DNA from: Candidatus Limivicinus faecipullorum
GTDB lineage: Bacteria > Bacillota > Clostridia > Oscillospirales > Oscillospiraceae
Direction of reading: 5' to 3'
DNA length: 13,292 nucleotides
Assembly: GCA_018711755.1 (NCBI GenBank)
Contig: DVHY01000028.1
Coordinates: 1 to 13,292 of the forward strand
In this document: piece after piece, positions 1 through 5,118 of the stretch
How the letters are laid out: each line of letters opens with the position of its first letter
How positions within the stretch are numbered: position 1 is the stretch's first letter
Notes under the pieces: generated by a model
The model's input: only the letters and a program-made list of their open reading frames with translations
What the model was told of the DNA's origin: nothing
The model's database searches: none
Made by a program: the position numbers and the translations under genes

Positions 1-73
1 CCGCACCCTCATCTGCCGCATTGACCGGGATGAGCTGCTGCAGGAATTACTGAAGAATTACCTGAACAAGTAA
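1..73 (+). CDS. C-terminal end of an unidentified protein (partial)
   Basis: An open frame enters from the left edge (codons start at base 2) and ends at the TAA at 71-73. The 23 visible residues read RTLICRIDRDELLQELLKNY followed by LNK, a charged amphipathic helix-like tail. The fragment is too short to assign to a family. It ends just before a strong hairpin and converges on the minus-strand S24-like gene. That the frame is coding is inferred from the intact reading frame and the terminator directly after the stop. Confidence 0.6.
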   Translation, partial: RTLICRIDRDELLQELLKNYLNK

Positions 74-85
74 GCCGTACATGTC

Positions 86-125
86 AAAAAAAGACCGCAG
101 GCAAATGCCTGCGGTCTTTGCTTTT
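86..125. terminator. Bidirectional intrinsic terminator
   Basis: A stem of 13-14 bp (arms 90-103 and 106-119, AAAGACCGCAGGCA and its complement) has a very short loop. On the minus strand the stem is followed by seven T (plus-strand A run 86-92). On the plus strand it is followed by TTTGCTTTT. It therefore serves both the partial gene ending at 73 and the convergent gene ending at 134. Confidence 0.9.
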
Positions 126-133
126 GCCGGAAT

Positions 134-454
134 TCAAAGGAGCACCTTCCCCAGACAGAGGCAGCGCCTGCGCCGCTCCCGGTCCAGATATATGGAATCC
201 TCCCGGCGGCTCTCGTCTCCCCCCAGAAGTATCAAAGCGCCGTTGTAGTCCTCGCACCAGCGGCGGCAGCGGACGCGGCCCTCATACAGGAAGAGCCCTG
301 TGTCCAGCTCTTTCAGGGCGGCCCGGCTGCTGACGTAGACCCGGGAACCTCTGGGGATAAGAGGCTCCATGGCGCTGTCTGTGATGACAATGGAGAAGTC
401 CGCCTCCGGCGGGACATCCTCCCCCCGGGGCTTCAGAACAAGCTCTTCCCACAC
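134..454 (-). CDS. Stand-alone S24/LexA-fold domain protein lacking catalytic Ser and Lys
   Basis: This 106-residue protein matches the C-terminal domain of S24 peptidases and LexA-type repressors (self-cleavage, or signal peptidase-like fold). The hallmark region reads TDSAMEPLIPRGSRVYV (residues 26-42), then a strand around GLFLYEGRVRCRRW. In active members the Ser sits directly before Met (GDSMEP) and a Lys lies in the xVKR strand. Here those positions are Ala and Arg, so self-cleavage is unlikely. There is no N-terminal helix-turn-helix. The start is GTG at 454-452, preceded by an excellent SD (AAGGGGGGAG) with an in-frame TAG two codons upstream, so the protein is not a truncated frame. 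It has its own consensus promoter and a palindrome at the start of transcription. Its role is unknown; a ligand- or partner-binding module derived from a repressor is one possibility. Confidence 0.75.
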   Translation of the reverse strand: MWEELVLKPRGEDVPPEADFSIVITDSAMEPLIPRGSRVYVSSRAALKELDTGLFLYEGRVRCRRWCEDYNGALILLGGDESRREDSIYLDRERRRRCLCLGKVLL

Positions 455-459
455 GGACT

Positions 460-480
460 ATCTCCCCCCTTCAGGGAGAT
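460..480. promoter_or_regulatory. Palindrome overlapping the -10 and start of the S24-like gene
   Basis: ATCTCCC (460-466) and GGGAGAT (474-480) form a perfect 7+7 inverted repeat with a 7-bp centre. On the minus strand it overlaps the last bases of the -10 box, the expected transcription start and the SD of the S24-like gene. Transcription would begin inside the repeat, so a full RNA hairpin is unlikely and a DNA operator is the better reading. Part of the symmetry comes from the SD itself, which lowers confidence. Confidence 0.4.
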
Positions 481-506
481 TATATCAGCCCGGCGGGGCG
501 CGTCAA
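479..506 (-). promoter_or_regulatory. Sigma-A promoter of the S24-like gene
   Basis: On the minus strand, TTGACG (506-501) and a perfect TATAAT (484-479) are separated by 16 bp. The spacer is very GC-rich and contains GCCC-GGCG-GGGC symmetry. Predicted transcription starts near 472, about 18 nt before the GTG start codon. Confidence 0.8.
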
Positions 507-546
507 GATGATTTGTAAACTTTCCATCAAAAAATCGAAATAAGTC

Positions 547-574
547 TTGGCAAACAAAAATGAGGTGTTAAAAT
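547..574 (+). promoter_or_regulatory. Sigma-A promoter of plsC and the following reductase
   Basis: TTGGCA (547-552) and TAAAAT (569-574) are 16 bp apart, with an extended -10 TG at 566-567. Transcription would start near 581, inside the palindrome that follows. It faces away from the S24-like gene promoter. Confidence 0.65.
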
Positions 575-576
575 AA

Positions 577-596
577 TTAAGTCCAATTATACTTAA
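577..596. promoter_or_regulatory. 20-bp palindrome between plsC promoter and SD, candidate operator
   Basis: The sequence is TTAAGT-cc-AATT-at-ACTTAA. The outer 6-bp arms and the inner AATT are perfectly symmetric, so 16 of 20 positions obey dyad symmetry. It starts 3 bp after the -10 box and its right arm runs into the SD (TAAGGAG, 594-600) of plsC. This is the right place for a repressor of phospholipid synthesis. I do not recognise it as a FapR or FabT consensus. Confidence 0.5.
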
Positions 597-608
597 GGAG
601 CTGTAGTC

Positions 609-1415
609 ATGCTTATTCTGGCATTTCTGCTGTTGGCTTTTGGGGCCGCTTATGTCTATGTTCGTATCTGCGGATTCGTGGTCTGGAAGACCGCCCTGCT
701 GTTTGCCGGCTGTTTTCTGGCTTTGAATCTGCTTTATTTTGTCGTGGTTTGGGTGGCCACCTGGTTTATAAACCAGTCCAAGCCCATCAGCCGGCAAAAC
801 TCCGTCTGCCGCACCGGCTGCATGTATGTGGCCTATCTTCTCACAGGATACGCCTGGGTGCGCACTCATGTGCGGGGACTTGAAAAGCTGCCCGAGCCGG
901 GCAAGTTCCTGCTGGTGTGCAACCACCGCTCCATGTTCGATCCGGCGGTGATCGTCAGGAAGCTGGGTAAGTTCAACATCTCCTTTGTCTCAAAGCCCTC
1001 AAACATGAAGATACCCCTCTTCGGCACCATGGGCTACGGAGCGGGCTACCTGGCCATAGACCGGGAAAACGACCGCAAAGCCCTGAGCACCATCCTCACC
1101 GCCGCCGACTACCTGAAAAGAGGCATCTGCTCCATAGGCATCTTCCCCGAGGGCACCCGGAGCAGGGGCGGAGAGCTGCTGCCCTTCCATGCCGGCTCCT
1201 TCAAGATAGCCCAGAAGGCCAACGTGCCTCTGGTCATCACTTCCGTCAGCGGTACGGAAAAAATTAAGAAGAACCTTTTCCACCGCCCCACGGATGTGTA
1301 CCTGGACATCCTGGAGGTCATACCGGCGGAGAAGGTGAAAGATATGAGCACCAAGGAACTCTCCGATTACAGCAGCCGGCTGATAGCGGAAAATCTTAAA
1401 ATGGTCCCGGCCTGA
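609..1415 (+). CDS. plsC: 1-acyl-sn-glycerol-3-phosphate acyltransferase (PlsC family)
   Basis: The protein transfers an acyl chain to lysophosphatidic acid, making phosphatidic acid for membrane phospholipids at the inner face of the cell membrane. Of its 268 residues, the first 53 or so form two hydrophobic segments. The catalytic HX4D motif is NHRSMFD with H106 and D111. The substrate-binding motif FPEGTR is at 179-184 and a VPLVI motif is near 206-210. Length is normal for the family. ATG 609 has the SD TAAGGAG 8 bp upstream. The reductase gene follows 28 bp later without a terminator, so the two genes form an operon. The promoter is followed by a 20-bp palindrome, so regulated expression is likely. 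Confidence 0.93.
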   Translation: MLILAFLLLAFGAAYVYVRICGFVVWKTALLFAGCFLALNLLYFVVVWVATWFINQSKPISRQNSVCRTGCMYVAYLLTGYAWVRTHVRGLEKLPEPGKFLLVCNHRSMFDPAVIVRKLGKFNISFVSKPSNMKIPLFGTMGYGAGYLAIDRENDRKALSTILTAADYLKRGICSIGIFPEGTRSRGGELLPFHAGSFKIAQKANVPLVITSVSGTEKIKKNLFHRPTDVYLDILEVIPAEKVKDMSTKELSDYSSRLIAENLKMVPA

Positions 1416-1443
1416 GAGGGCGGGAAAGCAGGAGTGTAAAAAT

Positions 1444-2172
1444 ATGAATACTGCATTGGTCACAGGCTCTTCCAGAGGCATCGGCGCCGCCTGCGCCGCA
1501 GCCCTGGCCAGAGCCGGATATAAAGTCTGTATAAACTGCATAGAGCGTATAGACCTGGCGGAAAAGCTGAGAGCGCAGCTGGAAAACGAAGGCTGCCGGG
1601 TGATGTGCCGTCAGGCGGACGTGTCGGACGGGGAGGCTGTCAGGGCGATGGTGCGGGCCATTGAGGACAATTTCGGCCCGGTGGACCTGCTGGTGAACAA
1701 TGCGGGCATAGCCATCCCTCAGCAGTTTCAGGATATAAAGCCCGAGACCTGGAAACACATCTTCGATGTGAACCTGGGGGGCTGCTACAATACCATCCAG
1801 GCGGTGCTGCCCCATATGCTCCATGAGCACTCCGGCTGCATCATCAACATGTCCTCCATCTGGGGGCAGCACGGCGGCTCCTGCGAGAGCGCCTACTCCT
1901 CCACAAAGCACGCCATAATAGGCCTGAGCCGCTCCCTGGCCGCCGAGCTTGCCCCCAGCGGCATAAGGGTCAACTGCATAGCCCCCGGAGTCATAGATAC
2001 GGACATGGTCCAGGTGCTGGGCCGGGAAACTCTGGATATGCTCTCCAGAGAGCAGATACCTCTGGGCCGGCTGGGCAGGCCCGAGGAGATCGCCCATACG
2101 GTGCTGTATCTGGCCGGGGCGGGCTATACCACGGGCCAGGTCATTGCCGTGGACGGCGGCTTTATAATTTGA
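1444..2172 (+). CDS. Short-chain dehydrogenase/reductase, YmfI/FabG-like (possible EF-P 5-aminopentanone reductase)
   Basis: This is a complete classical SDR of 242 residues. The NAD(P)-binding TGSSRGIG is at 7-14, with NNAG at 85-88. The catalytic residues N110, S138, Y151 and K155 are all present, and the PG loop is at 181-182. The segment SSIWGQHGGSCE (137-148) resembles YmfI of Bacillus, which reduces the 5-aminopentanone group on elongation factor P, more than it resembles a housekeeping FabG. 3-Oxoacyl-ACP reductase activity remains the alternative, and would fit the neighbouring plsC. The SD AGGAG (1430-1434) lies 9 bp before ATG 1444. It is the second gene of the plsC operon and is closed by a strong terminator. 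Confidence 0.88.
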   Translation: MNTALVTGSSRGIGAACAAALARAGYKVCINCIERIDLAEKLRAQLENEGCRVMCRQADVSDGEAVRAMVRAIEDNFGPVDLLVNNAGIAIPQQFQDIKPETWKHIFDVNLGGCYNTIQAVLPHMLHEHSGCIINMSSIWGQHGGSCESAYSSTKHAIIGLSRSLAAELAPSGIRVNCIAPGVIDTDMVQVLGRETLDMLSREQIPLGRLGRPEEIAHTVLYLAGAGYTTGQVIAVDGGFII

Positions 2173-2178
2173 AGACCG

Positions 2179-2212
2179 AATATACACGGACTCATGCCCG
2201 TGTATATTTTTT
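2179..2212 (+). terminator. Intrinsic terminator of the plsC operon
   Basis: An 11-bp perfect stem (AATATACACGG at 2179-2189 with 2198-2208) has an 8-nt loop and a run of six T (2207-2212). It starts 7 bp after the reductase stop codon. Confidence 0.9.
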
Positions 2213-2240
2213 GCCCTAAGGGGTGAGACTAATTACTGTT

Positions 2241-2259
2241 CACTACATATTATGTAATG
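2241..2259. promoter_or_regulatory. Palindrome in the mazF upstream region, with a UACAU site
   Basis: CACTACATATTATGTAATG is a 19-bp palindrome with 8 of 9 base pairs symmetric around base 2250. It lies 32 bp before the mazF start codon in a short AT-rich stretch. It holds TACAT (2244-2248), the RNA motif cut by the Bacillus-type MazF/EndoA, and TATTAT-like sequence that could be a -10. I see no matching -35. It may be an operator, a leader hairpin or both. Confidence 0.4.
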
Positions 2260-2290
2260 GGCGACTATTCAGGCGGAGTGTGAATAAGTA

Positions 2291-2632
2291 ATGGTCAAAC
2301 GAGGAGATATTTATTATGCCGACCTCAGCCCGGTGGTAGGCAGCGAACAGGGTGGCATGCGCCCGGTGCTCATCGTCCAGAACGATACCGGCAACCGGCA
2401 CAGCCCTACGGTGATCGCGGCGGCCATAACCAGCCAGATAGGCAAGGCCAGGCTGCCCACCCACATCGAGCTCTCCGCCCAGAGCGTGGGACTGAACAGG
2501 GACAGCGTGATTTTGCTGGAGCAGATACGCACCCTGGATAAATCCCGGCTGCGGGAGCGGATGGGAAAACTGGACGAGAGCACCATGACGGCGGTGGACA
2601 ATGCCCTGGCCGTCAGCTTCGGACTGTCGTGA
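2291..2632 (+). CDS. mazF: MazF/PemK-family endoribonuclease toxin (EndoA/NdoA type)
   Basis: The 113-residue protein aligns along its whole length, by recall, with Bacillus subtilis EndoA (NdoA). It starts MVKRGDIYYADLSPVVGSEQ and contains RPVLIVQND, and DSVILLEQIRTLDK near 71-84. The conserved catalytic Arg (R24, in GGMRPV) and Thr (T47, in AAAITSQ) are present, so it should be an active, sequence-specific mRNA interferase; relatives cut at UACAU. No antitoxin gene lies next to it: upstream is a terminator and 78 bp without an ORF, and downstream is an unrelated 206-residue protein. The weak SD GGAG (2275-2278) is 12 bp from ATG 2291; an in-frame TAA two codons upstream fixes the start. A strong terminator follows. 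Confidence 0.93.
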   Translation: MVKRGDIYYADLSPVVGSEQGGMRPVLIVQNDTGNRHSPTVIAAAITSQIGKARLPTHIELSAQSVGLNRDSVILLEQIRTLDKSRLRERMGKLDESTMTAVDNALAVSFGLS

Positions 2633-2654
2633 GCAAAACATGAATATTTACCGG

Positions 2655-2687
2655 TCTCCTGCCCATAAACTTGGGCAGGAGATTTTT
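2655..2687 (+). terminator. Intrinsic terminator after mazF
   Basis: TCTCCTGCCC (2655-2664) pairs perfectly with GGGCAGGAGA (2673-2682), with an 8-nt loop, followed by five T (2683-2687). The SD of the next gene begins only 8 bp further on. Confidence 0.9.
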
Positions 2688-2706
2688 AACTATCGGAGGG
2701 CTGGAC

Positions 2707-3327
2707 ATGGACTATCCGCTGCTGCTGGGGGGAGAAGAGCGGGGTATACTGAAGCTGGAGAGACAGGGGCTGTATACCCTTATAGAGGCCGCCGCTCCGG
2801 GGGCGGAGGGACTGGTGCGCCTTTGGGTCCAGGGCGGCGGAGAGGAGGCCTACCTGGGGGTGATGGAGCCCAGGTCAGGGGGCTTGTACCTGAGACGGAA
2901 ACTGAGCCGCCTGGAGATGTCCGGTTTCCCAGAAAAAATAGAGCGGGCTTCGGACAGCAGACTGGAAGAAGTTTACATAATTAAAGAACAAGCCACGGAA
3001 AAGGACGGTGGAGAACCGTGCCCCGGGGAAGAATTCGGAGAGGGAATAGAAAAAGAGGCCCCGGCAGGGCGGGGAGAGAAGCAGCCGGGGGAGAACGGAG
3101 CAGGCCAGCCGCCGGAGGACCGGATGCGGGAAGAGGCGCAGCTGTCCCTGAACAGGGCTCTGGAGGCGCAGGAGGAGATGCTGTGGACTGCCAGGAGAGA
3201 CGGAAGCCTCATAGCCCGGGTGGGGGAGCACTATCTGGTGGCCCTGCCGGCCAGCCTGCGCTCTCTGCCCCCGGGGGCCCGGCTGCGCCGCATAGGCGGC
3301 AGGGAATATTTACTCTTTGTCTATTGA
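2707..3327 (+). CDS. Uncharacterised protein with two small domains and an acidic linker
   Basis: I do not recognise this 206-residue protein. Residues 1-95 look beta-rich, with short strands ending in Gly turns (GGLYLRRKLSRL near 58-69). Residues 95-145 are rich in Glu, Gly and Pro and probably disordered. Residues 146-206 form a small domain containing GSLIARVGEHYLVALP and ending REYLLFVY. No signal peptide or membrane helix is seen. ATG 2707 is preferred over the in-frame TTG at 2671 because GGAGG (2695-2699) lies 7 bp before it and the TTG falls in the terminator stem. The start of the gene is pressed against the mazF terminator, leaving no room for a promoter in between. The stop codon overlaps the pdp promoter. 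A structural or regulatory role cannot be decided from sequence. Confidence 0.75.
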   Translation: MDYPLLLGGEERGILKLERQGLYTLIEAAAPGAEGLVRLWVQGGGEEAYLGVMEPRSGGLYLRRKLSRLEMSGFPEKIERASDSRLEEVYIIKEQATEKDGGEPCPGEEFGEGIEKEAPAGRGEKQPGENGAGQPPEDRMREEAQLSLNRALEAQEEMLWTARRDGSLIARVGEHYLVALPASLRSLPPGARLRRIGGREYLLFVY

Positions 3328-3352
3328 GCGCAGGGAGAAAAGGATGTATAAT
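3324..3352 (+). promoter_or_regulatory. Sigma-A promoter of pdp
   Basis: TTGAGC (3324-3329) and a perfect TATAAT (3347-3352) are separated by 17 bp. The -35 box overlaps the stop codon of the preceding gene (TGA, 3325-3327). Transcription would start near 3359, giving a leader of about 23 nt. Confidence 0.8.
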
Positions 3353-3381
3353 CAAATAAAAAAGACAGGGGGTAAACTGCC

Positions 3382-4686
3382 ATGCTGATGACCGACCTGA
3401 TAGCAAAAAAACGGGACGGGGGAGAGCTCAGCCGGGAAGAGATATACTTCATGATAGACGGGTATACCAGAGGTGATATCCCGGACTATCAGATGTCCGC
3501 CATGTGTATGGCCATACTCTTAAAGGGCATGAGCGACGGAGAAACCTTGGATATGACCATGGCCATGGTTAAGTCCGGGGAGACTCTGGACCTGAGCCCC
3601 ATAGAGGGCGTGAAAGGGGATAAGCACTCCACCGGCGGCGTGGGGGACAAGACCAGCCTTATCCTCTGTCCCATGGTGGCGGCCTGCGGCTTGAAGATAG
3701 CCAAGATGTCCGGCCGGGGCCTGGGCCACACCGGCGGCACCATAGACAAGCTGGAGAGCTTCCCAGGCTTTGTCACTGGTATAAGCGAAGAGGAATTTTT
3801 CAGAAACGTCAATAATATCGGGATAGCCATCGCCGGCCAGACCGCCGACCTGGTCCCGGCGGACAAGAAGCTCTATGCCCTGCGGGACGTCACCGGCACG
3901 GTGCCCAGCATCCCCCTTATCGTCAGCTCCATCATGTCCAAGAAGCTGGCCTCCGGGGCGGATGTGATAGTCCTGGACGTGAAGTGCGGCAGCGGCGCCT
4001 TTATGAAGACGGAGGAGGAAGCCCGCCGCCTGGCGGAGGGCCTGACCCGGATAGGCCGCCTGGCGGGGCGGAAGTGCGCCGCCGTCATCACCGACATGGA
4101 CCAGCCTCTGGGCTGGGCCGTGGGCAACGCCCTGGAGGTGAAGGAGGCCATAGAGGTGCTGAAAGGGGAGAAAGGCGGCGACATGCTGGAGCTGTGCCTT
4201 ACCCTGGGCAGCTGCATGCTCACCGAGGCGGGCAAGGCCGAGAGCATCGAACAGGCCAGGGATATGCTGAAAGACAGCATAAGCAGCGGCGCAGCCCTGA
4301 AAAAGCTGAGCCTGATGGTCTCTGCCCAGCACGGAGACGGCGCCGACGTATATGATACCTCCCGCCTGCCCCTCGCCCCGGTGCAGTATGAGGTCCTGTC
4401 GGAAGAAGGAGGCTACGTGCGGCGCATAGAGGCCGAGAGCGTGGGCCTGGTGAGCATGCACCTGGGAGGGGGCAGAGCCACCAAGGACAGCAAAATAGAT
4501 CTGTCCGTGGGCCTGGTGCTCCACAAAAAAGTTGGGGACAAGGTGGAACCGGGGGAGAGCCTGGCCACCATCCACGCCTCCGGCCGGGAAAAGGCGGAGG
4601 AGGCGGCACAGCTGCTGCGCTCCTGCTTCAGCTTCAGCAGCCAGCCTGTGGAGCGGGGCAGCTTTATCAAAGCCATAATCCGCTGA
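3382..4686 (+). CDS. pdp: Pyrimidine-nucleoside phosphorylase
   Basis: The enzyme splits uridine and thymidine (or deoxyuridine) with phosphate to free base and (deoxy)ribose 1-phosphate, in cytosolic nucleoside salvage. The 434 residues match the usual length. The phosphate-binding KHSTGGVGD is at 81-89 and the family signature SGRGLGHTGGTIDKLES at 110-126. The pyrimidine-binding residues R168, S183 and K187 stand at the numbering known from the Bacillus enzyme, and K108 is present. The start MLMTDLIAKK mirrors that of the Bacillus protein. AGGGGGT lies 8 bp before ATG 3382. The gene has its own promoter and is followed after 32 bp by a zinc-ribbon gene. Thymidine phosphorylase (deoA) is the close alternative. 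Confidence 0.93.
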   Translation: MLMTDLIAKKRDGGELSREEIYFMIDGYTRGDIPDYQMSAMCMAILLKGMSDGETLDMTMAMVKSGETLDLSPIEGVKGDKHSTGGVGDKTSLILCPMVAACGLKIAKMSGRGLGHTGGTIDKLESFPGFVTGISEEEFFRNVNNIGIAIAGQTADLVPADKKLYALRDVTGTVPSIPLIVSSIMSKKLASGADVIVLDVKCGSGAFMKTEEEARRLAEGLTRIGRLAGRKCAAVITDMDQPLGWAVGNALEVKEAIEVLKGEKGGDMLELCLTLGSCMLTEAGKAESIEQARDMLKDSISSGAALKKLSLMVSAQHGDGADVYDTSRLPLAPVQYEVLSEEGGYVRRIEAESVGLVSMHLGGGRATKDSKIDLSVGLVLHKKVGDKVEPGESLATIHASGREKAEEAAQLLRSCFSFSSQPVERGSFIKAIIR

Positions 4687-4718
4687 GACGGAAGAAAAGG
4701 GAAAGGAGTAGACAAGCC

Positions 4719-4931
4719 ATGGAAAACAGAGGTTTCCTCTGCCCCAAGTGCGGCTGCACCCAATGCGTGCAGGACCAGTTCCAGGCCACCGGCGGGAACT
4801 TTGCAAAGCTGTTTGACGTGCAGAACAAGCGCTTTACCACGGTCAGCTGTACAAACTGCGGCTACACCGAGCTTTACCGCATGGATGCGGACAATGTTAT
4901 GGATGTGCTGGACTTTTTGTTCAGCGGCTGA
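4719..4931 (+). CDS. Small zinc-ribbon protein (COG3478/YpzJ-like)
   Basis: This 70-residue protein has two Cys pairs, CPKC (8-11) and CTNC (44-47), that would bind one zinc in a ribbon fold. The spacing and the motif VSCTNCGYTELYR match the predicted nucleic-acid-binding zinc-ribbon family COG3478, which has no known function. The C-terminus (VMDVLDFLFSG) is a short hydrophobic helix. The SD AAAGGAG (4702-4708) lies 10 bp before ATG 4719. It is cotranscribed with pdp and ends at a long hairpin. The link with pyrimidine salvage is only positional. Confidence 0.85.
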   Translation: MENRGFLCPKCGCTQCVQDQFQATGGNFAKLFDVQNKRFTTVSCTNCGYTELYRMDADNVMDVLDFLFSG

Positions 4932-4950
4932 GAAAAAAGCCAAATGTAAT

Positions 4951-4993
4951 AAAGCCTGGGCTATGGGGCAATATGCCCTACGGCTCAGGCTTT
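4951..4993 (+). terminator. Long hairpin closing the pdp operon
   Basis: AAAGCCTG (4951-4958) pairs with CAGGCTTT (4986-4993). Inside, GGGCA-ATA-TGCCC (4966-4978) closes the loop, so the stem is about 20 bp with one mismatch and a few G-U pairs. The T stretch after it is interrupted (CTTTCCTTTG), so termination efficiency is uncertain. Confidence 0.7.
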
Positions 4994-5022
4994 CCTTTGT
5001 ATAAATTTATGTAAATTGTTAA

Positions 5023-5051
5023 TTGCTTTCCACTGGAGCTTATGGTAAACT
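5023..5051 (+). promoter_or_regulatory. Sigma-A promoter of hom-lysC-asd
   Basis: TTGCTT (5023-5028) and TAAACT (5046-5051) are 17 bp apart, with an extended -10 TGG at 5043-5045. Transcription would start near 5058, leaving a leader of about 60 nt. That is too short for a lysine riboswitch or T-box. Confidence 0.55.
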
Positions 5052-5070
5052 GTCTCAGTCATAAAAACAA

Positions 5071-5091
5071 GTGTCCTCAAAATACGGACAC
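5071..5091 (+). promoter_or_regulatory. Inverted repeat in the hom leader
   Basis: GTGTCC (5071-5076) and GGACAC (5086-5091) form a perfect 6-bp inverted repeat around a 9-nt centre, about 13-33 nt into the predicted transcript. It has no T run, so it is not a terminator. It could be an operator or a weak mRNA hairpin in front of the hom SD (GGAGGG, from 5110). Confidence 0.4.
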
Positions 5092-5118
5092 CAAGACAAG
5101 AAATATCTGGAGGGCAAG

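Noticed and set aside
134..454. LexA or a phage CI-type repressor
   Set aside because: There is no helix-turn-helix, an in-frame stop lies two codons before the GTG start, the Ser-Lys dyad is missing, and no phage genes are nearby.
2671..2706. TTG start extending the 206-residue protein by 12 residues
   Set aside because: The TTG lies in the mazF terminator stem, has no SD of its own, and ATG 2707 has a good SD.
3018..4355. Long alternative-frame ORFs within pdp and the preceding gene
   Set aside because: They overlap clear genes, have low-complexity Arg/Gly/Pro-rich translations and no family motifs; GC-rich DNA produces such shadow frames.
5001..5118. Lysine riboswitch or T-box before hom-lysC-asd
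   Set aside because: The predicted leader is about 60 nt and lacks the size, specifier stem and terminator of these elements; only a 6-bp repeat is present.
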